64,000 nucleotides of DNA, from contig JANQJF010000087.1 of the NCBI GenBank assembly GCA_028281765.1, positions 186,001 through 250,000 of the forward strand, read 5' to 3'. The DNA is from Planctomycetota bacterium (GTDB lineage Bacteria; Planctomycetota; UBA1135; UBA2386). Under the pieces are notes generated by a model. It was not told where the DNA came from. It saw only the letters and a list, made by a program, of their open reading frames with translations, and ran no database searches. Both the position numbers and the translations under genes were made by a program. Position 1 is the stretch's first letter. Each line of letters opens with the position of its first letter. Below are positions 49,201-58,150 of this stretch, piece after piece.

Positions 49201-49218
49201 TCGGCAGGTCTTTCCGAT

Positions 49219-49245
49219 CAGGTTTTGGCGCGAAATCGCCGAAAG
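49219..49245 (+). promoter_or_regulatory. candidate sigma-28 (FliA) promoter of the FlgM-like gene
   Basis: CAGGTTTT, eleven bases, then GCCGAAAG. The -10 element matches the FliA consensus GCCGATAA at six of eight positions with correct spacing; the -35 element matches only at TTT and one other base. It lies ~85 bases upstream of the FlgM-like ATG. Confidence 0.28.
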
Positions 49246-49329
49246 AAACTACGGAACGACTCAAGCCCAGCGAGGTCGTGCCGATCATCGTCTTGCAGTC
49301 ATCGCCAACTGCGAAAGCGAGACACACAC

Positions 49330-49629
49330 ATGGACATCGGAAAGATCCAAGGCCTTGGCAACGTCGGACGCGACCACACACCGCGTTCGAAGGGTGTCGA
49401 AGGCGGCCGCGGTCAGAGCGGCACACGCGCCGTCGGAGGCGACGTCGCGAACATCAGTGACAGCGGTCGCTCGACCTTCGACAAGGTTCAGGCCCTCACG
49501 GAGAAGCTCCAGGCCGCCGCGCCCGATCGCGCCGACCTGATTGCGGATGCGAAGGCCCGCCTCGAGTCGGGAGAGCTCGACGATCCGGTCGTGTATCGGT
49601 CGGTCGCCGAGAAGCTGCTCGGCGAGTAG
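49330..49629 (+). CDS. flgM: FlgM-like anti-sigma-28 factor
   Basis: 99 residues, with a glycine/arginine-rich disordered start and helical end (DLIADAKARLESGELDDPVV, then SVAEKLLGE). Small size, an unstructured N-terminus, the 'ISDSGR' patch and a divergent position before the hook operon fit FlgM, which binds FliA until the hook is finished and is then exported. Identity to known FlgM is low, so the name is an inference from pattern and context. Start ATG 49330; a clear terminator follows. Confidence 0.6.
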   Translation: MDIGKIQGLGNVGRDHTPRSKGVEGGRGQSGTRAVGGDVANISDSGRSTFDKVQALTEKLQAAAPDRADLIADAKARLESGELDDPVVYRSVAEKLLGE

Positions 49630-49649
49630 GACCGACACGCTACTGATTG

Positions 49650-49680
49650 CGGCCGCGAGCGCGAGTTCGCGGCCGTTTGT
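49650..49680 (+). terminator. rho-independent terminator after the FlgM-like gene
   Basis: CGGCCGCGA (49650-49658) pairs perfectly with TCGCGGCCG (49667-49675) around an eight-base loop, followed by TTTGT. It begins 20 bases after the stop and separates the flagellar gene from the CHAT gene. Confidence 0.6.
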
Positions 49681-49794
49681 CGTTAACGACCCGCGACGCC
49701 GCCGTTCTGGCTTTTCCTGTCACGGCGCCTGCGACCCCGGCTCTTCCGCACAGGTCCGTTCCCCCTCGGTTCACTGCGTTAGGCTGTGTTGCGG

Positions 49795-52700
49795 ATGAAG
49801 ATTCCAGTGTCTCTCGAGTGGTGCGTCCTCGTCGTCTGCGTGCCGGCAGCTGCGCAGGACTCTGCCCAGGATCCGTCGCCGCGGCTCCAAGAACTTCGCG
49901 AGCAGCTCGGCGCTGCGAAATCGGTCGGCGAGATCCACGCCGTGTTGGCGCGAACGCTCGAGTTCATTCGGTCGGTCGATGCGAAGGAACTCGAGTCGAC
50001 CGGGGCGCAGTCCCATCTGTTCGAGATCGTCAAGGTCGCGATCAGCCGAGGCGCGCCCGCGGGTCGGGGACTCGCGGAGGCCCTCGTGGCGGCGAAGTCC
50101 AAGACCGTGCCCTCCGATTCGAACTCCGCGATCGAGTCGCGGTTCTTCCTCGCGGTTACTACGTATCAACAGGGTGATGACGAGGTCGCGGTCCGGCTGC
50201 TCCAGGGCGTGCTCGACGATCGCCTCGCAAGACCGAAGGAGCACGCGGAACGGCTGCTACCGACGCGGATGATGCTCGGTGGCGCGCTTGTTCGGGTCAA
50301 TCAGGCCGAGCGTGCGCTGGAGCAGTTCGAGGCGGCGTATCGCGAGTCGTCCGAGATCTTCCCGGAGAACCACGAGCACCTCATCGCGATTCGCGTCGAG
50401 ATGGCCGCGGTCCTGCAGAGACTGAGCCGCTTCCAGGAAGCCGAGAAGCTGGCGAGCGAGATGCTGGCGCTCCTCGAGGCGCGCGTTCCTCCGAACCATC
50501 CCGACATGCTGAGCTGCCTCCGCGTGCTCGCGGCATGCGACGGAACCGCAGGACGATCCGTGTCCGCGGTGGAGCGACTACGGCGCCTCGTCGAGGCGCG
50601 CCGTGATTCGGTTCCGCCCGACGACCGGGTGTTGCTCGAGGATCAGGAGAATCTCGCGACTCAGCTGCATCGGCTCGATCGCTTCGCGGAGTCGCTAGCG
50701 CTGTTCGAGAACATCGCGGAACAGCGCAGCAAGACGTTGCCCGCTTCGCATCAGTCCGTGCTCGAAGCGCGCGTCGGGATCGCGCGTGCCTACGCCGAGC
50801 TCGGCAGCTGGGACGAGACGCTCGAGATCCTGGAAGACGTTCACGCGATCGCGGTCGAAGGGCGATCCGAGCAGGATCAGCTCGTCGACAGCATCCGACT
50901 GCAGCTCGCCTGGATACGGAAGCGAACGGGCAACCTCGACGGTGCGCGTGAGCTCTTCGAGGCCATGCTCGCGGCGCAAGAGAGCGTCGATCCCGAGTCG
51001 CTCCGAGCGCATCGTGCGCGTGCGCACCTCGCCGAGTTCCTCTACGAGAACGGTGGCAACATCCAGAACGCGCTCGCGATGACGACGCGTGCCGTCGAGG
51101 GGTTTGCAGCGCTCGGCCACGCGTCGACGACGATCGGCCGCGATCTGCGCAACAAGGAGGCGAACCTCCACTATCGGGTCGGCAACCACGAGCGCTCGAT
51201 CGAGCTCAATAAGCAGCTGATCGAAGAGATGACGTCAGTGATGCCTGCCGATCACGCGGACATCCACATGCTCCGCAACGATCTCATCGGGCCGCTCATG
51301 GCGCTCGGTCGAATCGACGAGGCGTTCGAGCACTCGAAGATCGCTCTCGAAGCGGTGCAGCGGCTGCTACCGCCGGAGCACCTCAACGTCCTGCGGGTGA
51401 AGAACAATCACTCCACGATCTGCCTCGCGCTCGGCGACTACGCGCGGGCGCGTACGATCCAGGAGGAGCTCGTCGAGATCCACGCGCGGATTCTTCCCGA
51501 GGGGCATCGCGACCGTCAGCACGCGCTGCAGAACCTGCAGCGCATCAAGAGCGTCCTCGGCGATGTCGAAGGAGCGCGCGCGCTCGCCGAGCGAATCCTG
51601 CAGGTTCGCGAGGCGACCCACGATCCGTCCCACATCAGCCTCATCGCCGCGCGCACCAACCTCGCTTCCCTGCTGACTCGTCAGGGGGAGCGGGAGCGGG
51701 CATCCGAGCTGCGTCGCCAGGTTCTCGACGGAGTTCGCGCAGCCTACGACGAGGATCATCCGCTGCGAATTCGATTGTTCCTGGCGTGCGCGGACGAACT
51801 CGACAAAGAGCAGCTCGAGGGTTTCCTCGAGTCGCTGATCGAACACCGGGGAGCCGAACACCCGTTCACGTGCTCGGCGCGATATCGACTGGCCATGTTG
51901 CTGCTCCGGAGTCGAGAGCTCGAAGCGGCGCACCGGCTCTTCGCCGAGAACTACGCTCTGATGAAGGACAACCTCGACAATGATCACGATGCGCGGCAGG
52001 ACGCCCGCCGGGATCTCCTGGCGTCGAGCTTGCTGACGGCGGATTACGAACGAGGCATCGGGCTGTCGGTGGAGATGCTGCGAGTCAGTCGTGGTTTCCT
52101 CGCGGGACTTCATCTGGCCCCGCGAGCGGCGGGAGCGCTCGCGCGGGGCGAGCTGGGCCGAGTGCGGCTGGCCGCCGCAGCGCTGCAAGGGCTGCCGGAG
52201 GAGTCGCCGCTGCGTCCTGAGCTCGCCGAAGAGCTTCTGGTGACAACTCAGTACCTACGAGGTGTCGACGTGCGCGCGGCGCGCCGCGCGAAGTCCGCGG
52301 CCGACGCGGACGCAGAGGAAGCGGCCGCGCTCGAAGCGGGGTTGCAGCGTCTCATCGGCATGCAGCAGCGAGTCGCCAGCTCGCCGGCGCGCGACGACAA
52401 CGCGTTCTCCGAGATCGTGCGCGGCAAGGAGCAGCTGCAGCGACGGCTGCTCGAGCTCGCGTCGCGGAATACCTCTGAGCCCGATCCTACGATCGAAGCC
52501 ATCGCGGCGGGGTTGGGTCCGAAGTCGGCTGCGGTCGGCTTCACGCGCTACTCCGCGGAGAGTCGGGTCGATGCCATGCTCGCACTCGTGCTCCGGCACG
52601 ACCGCAGCGTGCGCGTGGTCGATCTCGGACTCGTGGCAGAGCTCGAAGAGCTCGTGCGCGGTTTCGGTCGTGCGACTTCGAAGCGATTGCGGAAGCTCGT

Positions 52701-53679
52701 CATCGATCCGATCCTCGGAGGGTTGGACGGCGTCGAGGTGCTGCACATCGCGCTGGACGAATCGCTCGAGCTGGTCCCGATCGACGCTCTGCCGATGTCG
52801 AACGGAGTCCCGCTGGGCGCTCGCATGTCGATCCGGCCGGTGTCGTCCCTGTTCGAATTGGCAGCGCCGCACCCGGCCGTCGAGGCGACCGGAGAAACGC
52901 TGCTCGCGTTCGGTGGCATCGACTATGAGACATCTGCCGCAGGCGCTTCGACTTCCGTTGGGGTGCACGTGCCGCAGCCACCTCTGCGTGGTGACTCCGA
53001 AGCTTCGGCCAAGTTCGTGCCGCTGCCTGGCACGGACGTCGAGGTCCGCGTCGTCGCGGACGCATTCCGTAGTCGATACGAGAACGGCACGGTTCAGCTC
53101 TTCACGGGTGAGGCTGCAGACAAGAGCGCGCTGCTCGAGAACTCTTCGGACGCGACGATTCTGCACTTCGCGACGCACGGCTACTTCGCACCGGAATCGG
53201 TGGCGAGTGGCGGTGACGACGTTCCCAGCCGCGATCGATTCGCGCAGTTGGAGCAACCCGTGTCGGCACTCTCGCCGCTCGCGCTGTGCGGTCTCGCGCT
53301 CTCCGGCGCGAACCGTGGCGCGAACGACGTCGGAGACGTGACCGGCATCCTCACGGCCGAGGAGGCGATGTGGCTGGACCTCCGCAAGTGTCGACTCGCC
53401 GTCATCTCCGCGTGCGATGCGTCGGTGGGCGTGCGACGTGCGGGGCAAGGCCACGCGTCGCTGCGCCGCGCACTGCACGGCGCCGGCGCGCGCTACGTGC
53501 TCGCGTCGCTCTGGAAGGTCGACGACGTCACGACCCGTGAGTTGATGGGTGAGTTCTACCGCCGGCTCTGGGAGGAAGGCGCCGAGCCGCAGCGCGCGCT
53601 CTGGGAGGCCAAGATGGCGATCCGTCAGCGTGGCGCGGACTACCGGGAGTGGGCGGGCTGGACGTTGTCCGGCCGCTGA
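49795..53679 (+). CDS. exported TPR-repeat protein with C-terminal CHAT (caspase-like) peptidase domain
   Basis: 1294 residues from ATG 49795 with a signal-like start (EWCVLVVCVPAAAQ). Residues ~50-800 are tetratricopeptide/kinesin-light-chain-like helical repeats. Residues ~960-1294 form a CHAT domain with H1128 in HFATHGYF and C1207 in VISACDASVG, the His-Cys dyad of caspase-like peptidases, plus GARYVLASLWKVDDVTT. CHAT proteases cut partner proteins in signalling or defence; the TPRs would recognise the partner. An anti-sigma/ECF-sigma pair is encoded convergently three dozen bases away, a recurrent association in this phylum. The signal suggests action outside the cytoplasm. Confidence 0.85.
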   Translation: MKIPVSLEWCVLVVCVPAAAQDSAQDPSPRLQELREQLGAAKSVGEIHAVLARTLEFIRSVDAKELESTGAQSHLFEIVKVAISRGAPAGRGLAEALVAAKSKTVPSDSNSAIESRFFLAVTTYQQGDDEVAVRLLQGVLDDRLARPKEHAERLLPTRMMLGGALVRVNQAERALEQFEAAYRESSEIFPENHEHLIAIRVEMAAVLQRLSRFQEAEKLASEMLALLEARVPPNHPDMLSCLRVLAACDGTAGRSVSAVERLRRLVEARRDSVPPDDRVLLEDQENLATQLHRLDRFAESLALFENIAEQRSKTLPASHQSVLEARVGIARAYAELGSWDETLEILEDVHAIAVEGRSEQDQLVDSIRLQLAWIRKRTGNLDGARELFEAMLAAQESVDPESLRAHRARAHLAEFLYENGGNIQNALAMTTRAVEGFAALGHASTTIGRDLRNKEANLHYRVGNHERSIELNKQLIEEMTSVMPADHADIHMLRNDLIGPLMALGRIDEAFEHSKIALEAVQRLLPPEHLNVLRVKNNHSTICLALGDYARARTIQEELVEIHARILPEGHRDRQHALQNLQRIKSVLGDVEGARALAERILQVREATHDPSHISLIAARTNLASLLTRQGERERASELRRQVLDGVRAAYDEDHPLRIRLFLACADELDKEQLEGFLESLIEHRGAEHPFTCSARYRLAMLLLRSRELEAAHRLFAENYALMKDNLDNDHDARQDARRDLLASSLLTADYERGIGLSVEMLRVSRGFLAGLHLAPRAAGALARGELGRVRLAAAALQGLPEESPLRPELAEELLVTTQYLRGVDVRAARRAKSAADADAEEAAALEAGLQRLIGMQQRVASSPARDDNAFSEIVRGKEQLQRRLLELASRNTSEPDPTIEAIAAGLGPKSAAVGFTRYSAESRVDAMLALVLRHDRSVRVVDLGLVAELEELVRGFGRATSKRLRKLVIDPILGGLDGVEVLHIALDESLELVPIDALPMSNGVPLGARMSIRPVSSLFELAAPHPAVEATGETLLAFGGIDYETSAAGASTSVGVHVPQPPLRGDSEASAKFVPLPGTDVEVRVVADAFRSRYENGTVQLFTGEAADKSALLENSSDATILHFATHGYFAPESVASGGDDVPSRDRFAQLEQPVSALSPLALCGLALSGANRGANDVGDVTGILTAEEAMWLDLRKCRLAVISACDASVGVRRAGQGHASLRRALHGAGARYVLASLWKVDDVTTRELMGEFYRRLWEEGAEPQRALWEAKMAIRQRGADYREWAGWTLSGR

Positions 53680-53718
53680 TCAGTCTGGCCGCTGATCAGT
53701 TTGGCCGCCGATCAGTTC
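53671..53718. repeat. three 16-bp tandem repeats across the convergent stops
   Basis: GGCCGCTGATCAGTCT, GGCCGCTGATCAGTTT and GGCCGCCGATCAGTTC (53671-53718) follow each other directly. The first contains the CHAT stop TGA (53677-53679), and the third gives the anti-sigma stop on the other strand (53712-53714). The palindrome TGATCA provides stop codons on both strands. Confidence 0.7.
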
Positions 53719-54683
53719 GCGCTCGCGGTTGCCGTCCCGACCGAGAAGCCGCGTTCTGCCAGCCACTCGCTGAGCGAAGCCCGTGCTGCGTCGATGCGTT
53801 CGGCGGTCGGCTCGAACTCGCCGTCTGGCGAAGTCGCCAGCTTCGCGTCGATCTCTGCGAGGAGCGCGTCGGTCACCGGCTCGTCGCGAACGCAGAGCAT
53901 CAGCCAGATCCGCGGATCGTCGAGGTCGCTCGGCACATCGAATCCAGGGTGCGCCGCGACGCGGTCCGGGCGGTGGGGGTTGGCGATTACGACCGGCCGG
54001 GGCAGGACGTGCGTCTTGCCGGCCGCGAATCGGTTGTCGGCTTCGCCGAACACGAACACGCCTTCCGGCGCGGGGAAGCGGCGCCGCAGCGTTCCGGTGG
54101 TATCGAGCTGGATCACGACGGCCGAGCAGTCGCTCTCGGCGAGAAAGCGCAGCGTGACGAAGCGTCCGGTCGCGCGGTTCGTGGCCGCGCGAAGGGACTC
54201 CTCGGCGCGCTTGCGTTCGGCGTCCTCGACCACCCGCAGGAACTCTTCGACCGTCCGCGGCTTTACCGCCGGTAGGTTCGGATCGACGCTGCGCATCGCC
54301 GATGCCGGAACTCGTCGCGGTTCTGGTACGCCGATACCCTCGGCGTACTCGGCGAGCTCTTCGGTTGGCGGGGTGGGTACGATCGCGAGTCGGATCGACT
54401 TCTGCGGCTCGCCGCCGAACCAAGCCCAGGCGGCGATGGCCACGATGACGGCGGCTGCGAGTGCGAGCCCGCGGATCGGCAGGCCCGTTCGCGTCGGCTG
54501 ACGCTGGGTCGCCAGGTATTCACTGACGAGGTCGACTTCGAGGAAGTCCTCGAAGGCCGTGGCGAACTCCTCGTCCGTTGCGAGGCGACGCTCGACGTCG
54601 AGCCGTGCGGCTTCGTCGAGCTCCCGGTGGGCGTATCGAACGATCAGGTCGTGGTCCTGGTCGGTGAGACGGTCCTGGCTCAT
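53712..54683 (-). CDS. membrane anti-sigma factor
   Basis: 323 residues. The N-terminal ~85 residues are a cytoplasmic helical anti-sigma-type region (VRYAHRELDEAARLDVERRL); a single hydrophobic segment follows (LALAAAVIVAIAAWAWF at ~93-110); the rest is extracytoplasmic with a beta domain (VTLRFLAESDCSAVVIQLD). Its ATG overlaps the stop of the ECF sigma gene by four bases, the normal arrangement for a sigma and its controller. What it senses is unknown. Confidence 0.78.
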   Translation of the reverse strand: MSQDRLTDQDHDLIVRYAHRELDEAARLDVERRLATDEEFATAFEDFLEVDLVSEYLATQRQPTRTGLPIRGLALAAAVIVAIAAWAWFGGEPQKSIRLAIVPTPPTEELAEYAEGIGVPEPRRVPASAMRSVDPNLPAVKPRTVEEFLRVVEDAERKRAEESLRAATNRATGRFVTLRFLAESDCSAVVIQLDTTGTLRRRFPAPEGVFVFGEADNRFAAGKTHVLPRPVVIANPHRPDRVAAHPGFDVPSDLDDPRIWLMLCVRDEPVTDALLAEIDAKLATSPDGEFEPTAERIDAARASLSEWLAERGFSVGTATASAN

Positions 54684-55273
54684 GAATCTCCTCCTCCGGT
54701 CGCGAGTTTGCGACGTAGACACGCTCGGACGAACTTCGCGGCGCGCGAGATCCACGCTCGCACGACGGTCGTGTTCGCGTCGCGCCGTACGGCGATTTCG
54801 CGCGGTTCCAGTCCCTCGAGGTAGCGGTCGCACCACGCCGAGCGATGGTCGTCGTTGGGGATGCGGTCGCTGCAATCCTGCACCATGGCGTCGAGTTCTC
54901 GCGCGGACGCGTGGACGAGTGGCGAGTCGGGACTGCCGGCCGCGTGGACGATCTCGTCGAGTGCGGTGACCTGGCGCTGCCGGATCCGCAGGCGAATGAA
55001 CGCCGTGACCTCGGCACGGCCCCGCCATTCGAGGAAGGCATTGAGGTTCGAGGTCGGGGCGTGCCCGATCTCGACGGCGTGCAGAACCGACTTGGCGATC
55101 TCCTGACGAATCTCCTCGCGGTCGTCTGCCGAGAACGAGCGCAAGCGCATCTCGGTCGACCGCCAGGCGCGTTCGACGAGCTCGCCGCGCGCCTCGTCGT
55201 CGCCCGCGGAGGCAGCGCTCCACAGGCGAGCGTCTGCGTCGGTCTGTTTCGGCGGGTGAGTCAAAGTCAGCAC
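54680..55273 (-). CDS. ECF RNA polymerase sigma factor
   Basis: 197 residues. Region 2 lies at ~35-100 (EEIRQEIAKSVLHAVE, LEWRGRAEVTAFIRLRIRQ) and region 4 at ~140-190 with the helix-turn-helix LEPREIAVRRDANTTVVRAW. Unlike the three fusion sigmas in this window it is stand-alone and paired with a separate membrane anti-sigma. It probably controls its own operon and perhaps the neighbouring CHAT gene. Confidence 0.85.
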   Translation of the reverse strand: MLTLTHPPKQTDADARLWSAASAGDDEARGELVERAWRSTEMRLRSFSADDREEIRQEIAKSVLHAVEIGHAPTSNLNAFLEWRGRAEVTAFIRLRIRQRQVTALDEIVHAAGSPDSPLVHASARELDAMVQDCSDRIPNDDHRSAWCDRYLEGLEPREIAVRRDANTTVVRAWISRAAKFVRACLRRKLATGGGDS

Positions 55274-55391
55274 GGGAGCTTACCTCGCGTCTGGCGCAGG
55301 GCCAGATCGGTAGGATCGGGGAACGTCCGCGATCCGGTCAGAGCGTCGAAGAACCGGCCTGTGACACGAAACCGGCGGAATTCCCCGGTTC

Positions 55392-58148
55392 GTGCCGTGG
55401 CCGATCCGAGCGGATACCCTGCCGTTCGTGAACACCGCCCTGAACGCGTTGCTCGGCCTCGCGCTGTCGATCGGTGCGCCCGCGCAGGTGCCGGAGCCGA
55501 CGGTCGCGACGCACTACTTCTACTGGTATCGCTGGCCGACAGAGCACTTCAACCAGCCGGGCGCACCGGGTCGCGAGGGTCACGCCCATCACTTCGTCGA
55601 TCCGGAGCGCGTCAGCTACCTGGATCCGGACTGGCACGAGGCGGAGTTCCGCACGATGCGGTCGTGCGGGATCGACGTCGCGCTGCCGGTGTACTGGGGC
55701 GCGCCCGGTGCCTACGAACGGCCGGGGCTGTCGTTCTCGCGGCAGGGCCTCGCGCCGATGGTCGAGGCTCTCGACCGGCTGGCCGCCCAGGGCGAGGGGA
55801 TTGGGCTCGGGCTGTTCTACGACACGTCGACGCTCGCCAATCGGGTGCGTGGCGTGCAGCCGAACGACGGCCAGGCCGACCTGACCGAACCGGCGGGTCG
55901 AGAACTCTTCTGCCACACGGTCGTCGAGTACTTCGAAGCGATTCCGAAGCGGCACTGGGGTCGCCACAGGGGCCGCCCTCTGGTCGTGCTCTACGTCAGC
56001 GGCTTCGCGGCGAAGTGGAACGTCGAGCTCGGCGGCGCGCTGCGCCGCGCGTTCGAGAAGCGGTTCCCCGACGAGGAGCCGTTTCTCGTCGCGGATGCGT
56101 CGTGGGGCGACGTCGGTCAGACACGCACGACGCAGTGGGGGGCGGCGCTGCACGGGCCACGCGTGCACGGCTCGGTAGTGCAGATCGGGCCCGGCTACGA
56201 CGACTCGCCGGTGCCGGGGCGGCACACCCCGGTTCGCGATCGGGAGGGCGGCGCGTTCTACGAATGGTCGTGGCGTCGAGCGGTCGCGGCGAAGCCTGAG
56301 CTCGTACTGATCGAGACGTGGAACGAGATGCACGAAGGCACGGAGATCTGCGCGACGCGCGAGACCGGGACCCAGTACGTCGATCTCACTCGGGTCTGGA
56401 TCGATCGCCTGCGGCGCGGTGATTTGGGTCCTGAGATCCGACTCGCGCACCCGAACCCGCGCCCGCGACCGGACCTCTCGTTCGGCGAGAGCGCCAAGCG
56501 CGCGCCGGCGGTCGGAGCGCGCTACGCCGAGAACACGACGTATCGCCGTGGACTCCGGGAACGGAGCTGGGCCGACGGACCGATTCGAGCCGCGGGAGAT
56601 GCACTCGTTTCGCCGGCGAGCGACGGCGTGCGCTACGTCTACCTGCAGGTCTCCGACCACTGGCGGTTCGATACGCCGACATCGTGTGTCGTCCGCGTCG
56701 AACACGACGGGGAGTCCGCGCTGGGACTCCACTACGACTCGACGGATGCGGAGCTCGCGATGCGCGGGTCGTACAAGGCCGCGGAAGGGACGAGCGCCGC
56801 GGAGTCCGGTCGGCGCATCGATCTGTTCGCACTGCCGGATGCGCGTTTCGCGAACCGGCAGAACGGCGGCAGCGATCTCCGGCTCGTAGTGCGCGGACCC
56901 GACCTGCGAATTCGCAGCGTGTGGATCGAGCCGGCTGCGGAGTTCCCCGCGGAGGCGGCTCGCATCGTGCTCGTCGTGCCGGGCGAAGCCGACGAATCGA
57001 CGGCCCAGCGGCGTTTCGAGATGCCGCTGACCTCCGCGCTGATGCGTCGGCGGCTCGGGCGCGTGACCGGGCGAGGACGCCTCGTCGGCTCGACCGATCC
57101 GTCGATGACGATCGACATCGAGGCGACGAACGCGCGCCGCGCACTGCCGGTCTTGCTGTCGACGCTGCGTCGGATGCAGATTGCCGAGGGAGCGCTCCTG
57201 CGCTGTGGCGACGCCGTCCGATTCGTGCGCTCACCCGCGATCGGTGACGGGCCGATGCGCGAGGGCGCGCGTGACGGCGCGTGGACGTTCGTCTTCGAGG
57301 ACGGCACGGTCGCGTCGAAGGGGGAGTACCGCGCGGACGATCGAATCGGCACCTGGGAAGTGTTCGACCGCTCCGGAAAGCTCGTCGAGACGCTGCACTA
57401 CGAGAACGGCACCCGGAACGGCGAGTGCACTTCGCATCACCCGGACGGCGCCGTCAAGGTGCGTGCGCAGTACGAGAACGGGCAACTGCACGGCGAGATG
57501 GAGGAGCGCGATGCCCGAGGTCGCGTCGTCGCGCGCGGCACGATGCAGCGCGGTGTGCGCCATGGCACTTGGCAGTTCTTCCAAGCCGAGAAACTGCAGG
57601 CCGAAGGCGAGTTCCGCGCCGGCCGCCAGACCGGACCGTGGAAGCTGTTCGATCGCGGCGCCCTGCGGATGGAAGGGGCCATGGTCGATGGCATCAAGGA
57701 CGGCGAGTGGACGGTCTACTCGGCCGCAGGGCAGGTCGAGGCGCGCGGCTTGTTGCGCGGCGAAGTCAAGTCAGGCGAATGGACGTTCTTCTATCCCGAC
57801 TCCAAGGTGCAGGCGCGCGGCGGCTGGAAAGACGGGCGGATGCACGGCGCTTGGACCAAGTTCTTCCCGAACGGCAAGGTCGACAGCGAAGAGACCTGGG
57901 CTTCGGGCAAGAAGGACGGGGACTTCACGTGGTACTACCCGTCGGGCGAGCTCCAGCAGCGCGCGACGTTCCGCGCCGACGTCCTCGAAGGGCCCGCGGC
58001 GCGTTGGCACGCGAACGGGCAGAAGGAGTTCGAAGGCAGCTACGTCGCCGGAAAGCGCGAGGGCGCCTGGAGCTTCTGGGACGCGAGCGGCGCTCTCGAC
58101 GAATTGCGGAGCGGCAACTACGTCGCTGGCATGCTCAAGCGACGCTGA
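55392..58148 (+). CDS. secreted DUF5010-like protein with twelve C-terminal MORN-type repeats
   Basis: 918 residues. A hydrophobic signal-like stretch (LNALLGLALSIGAPAQ) leads to a glycosidase-like alpha/beta-barrel resembling DUF5010 (THYFYWYRWPTEHF, VALPVYWGAPGAYE, LVLIETWNEMHEG), a region of beta modules (~380-610), and ~620-910 with twelve repeats of ~24 residues such as KKDGDFTWYYPSGELQ and RMHGAWTKFFPNGKVD (MORN_2/YwqK-type). Glu/Asp residues in ETWNEMHEG could be catalytic. A GTG at 55428 is an alternative start. The fusion of a putative sugar-active domain with MORN repeats is unusual; the function is not known. Confidence 0.75.
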   Translation: MPWPIRADTLPFVNTALNALLGLALSIGAPAQVPEPTVATHYFYWYRWPTEHFNQPGAPGREGHAHHFVDPERVSYLDPDWHEAEFRTMRSCGIDVALPVYWGAPGAYERPGLSFSRQGLAPMVEALDRLAAQGEGIGLGLFYDTSTLANRVRGVQPNDGQADLTEPAGRELFCHTVVEYFEAIPKRHWGRHRGRPLVVLYVSGFAAKWNVELGGALRRAFEKRFPDEEPFLVADASWGDVGQTRTTQWGAALHGPRVHGSVVQIGPGYDDSPVPGRHTPVRDREGGAFYEWSWRRAVAAKPELVLIETWNEMHEGTEICATRETGTQYVDLTRVWIDRLRRGDLGPEIRLAHPNPRPRPDLSFGESAKRAPAVGARYAENTTYRRGLRERSWADGPIRAAGDALVSPASDGVRYVYLQVSDHWRFDTPTSCVVRVEHDGESALGLHYDSTDAELAMRGSYKAAEGTSAAESGRRIDLFALPDARFANRQNGGSDLRLVVRGPDLRIRSVWIEPAAEFPAEAARIVLVVPGEADESTAQRRFEMPLTSALMRRRLGRVTGRGRLVGSTDPSMTIDIEATNARRALPVLLSTLRRMQIAEGALLRCGDAVRFVRSPAIGDGPMREGARDGAWTFVFEDGTVASKGEYRADDRIGTWEVFDRSGKLVETLHYENGTRNGECTSHHPDGAVKVRAQYENGQLHGEMEERDARGRVVARGTMQRGVRHGTWQFFQAEKLQAEGEFRAGRQTGPWKLFDRGALRMEGAMVDGIKDGEWTVYSAAGQVEARGLLRGEVKSGEWTFFYPDSKVQARGGWKDGRMHGAWTKFFPNGKVDSEETWASGKKDGDFTWYYPSGELQQRATFRADVLEGPAARWHANGQKEFEGSYVAGKREGAWSFWDASGALDELRSGNYVAGMLKRR

Positions 58149-58150
58149 GC

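Noticed and set aside
52255..53478. 407-codon minus-strand frame over the CHAT domain
   Set aside because: Opposite the conserved His-Cys CHAT motifs; no domain of its own.
49795..55273. CHAT protein as part of a gasdermin or type III-E CRISPR defence system
   Set aside because: No gasdermin-like gene, Cas protein or repeat array is near, and the signal peptide argues for export.
55338..56732. 464-codon minus-strand frame over the DUF5010-like domain
   Set aside because: Shadow composition and it crosses the start of the real gene.
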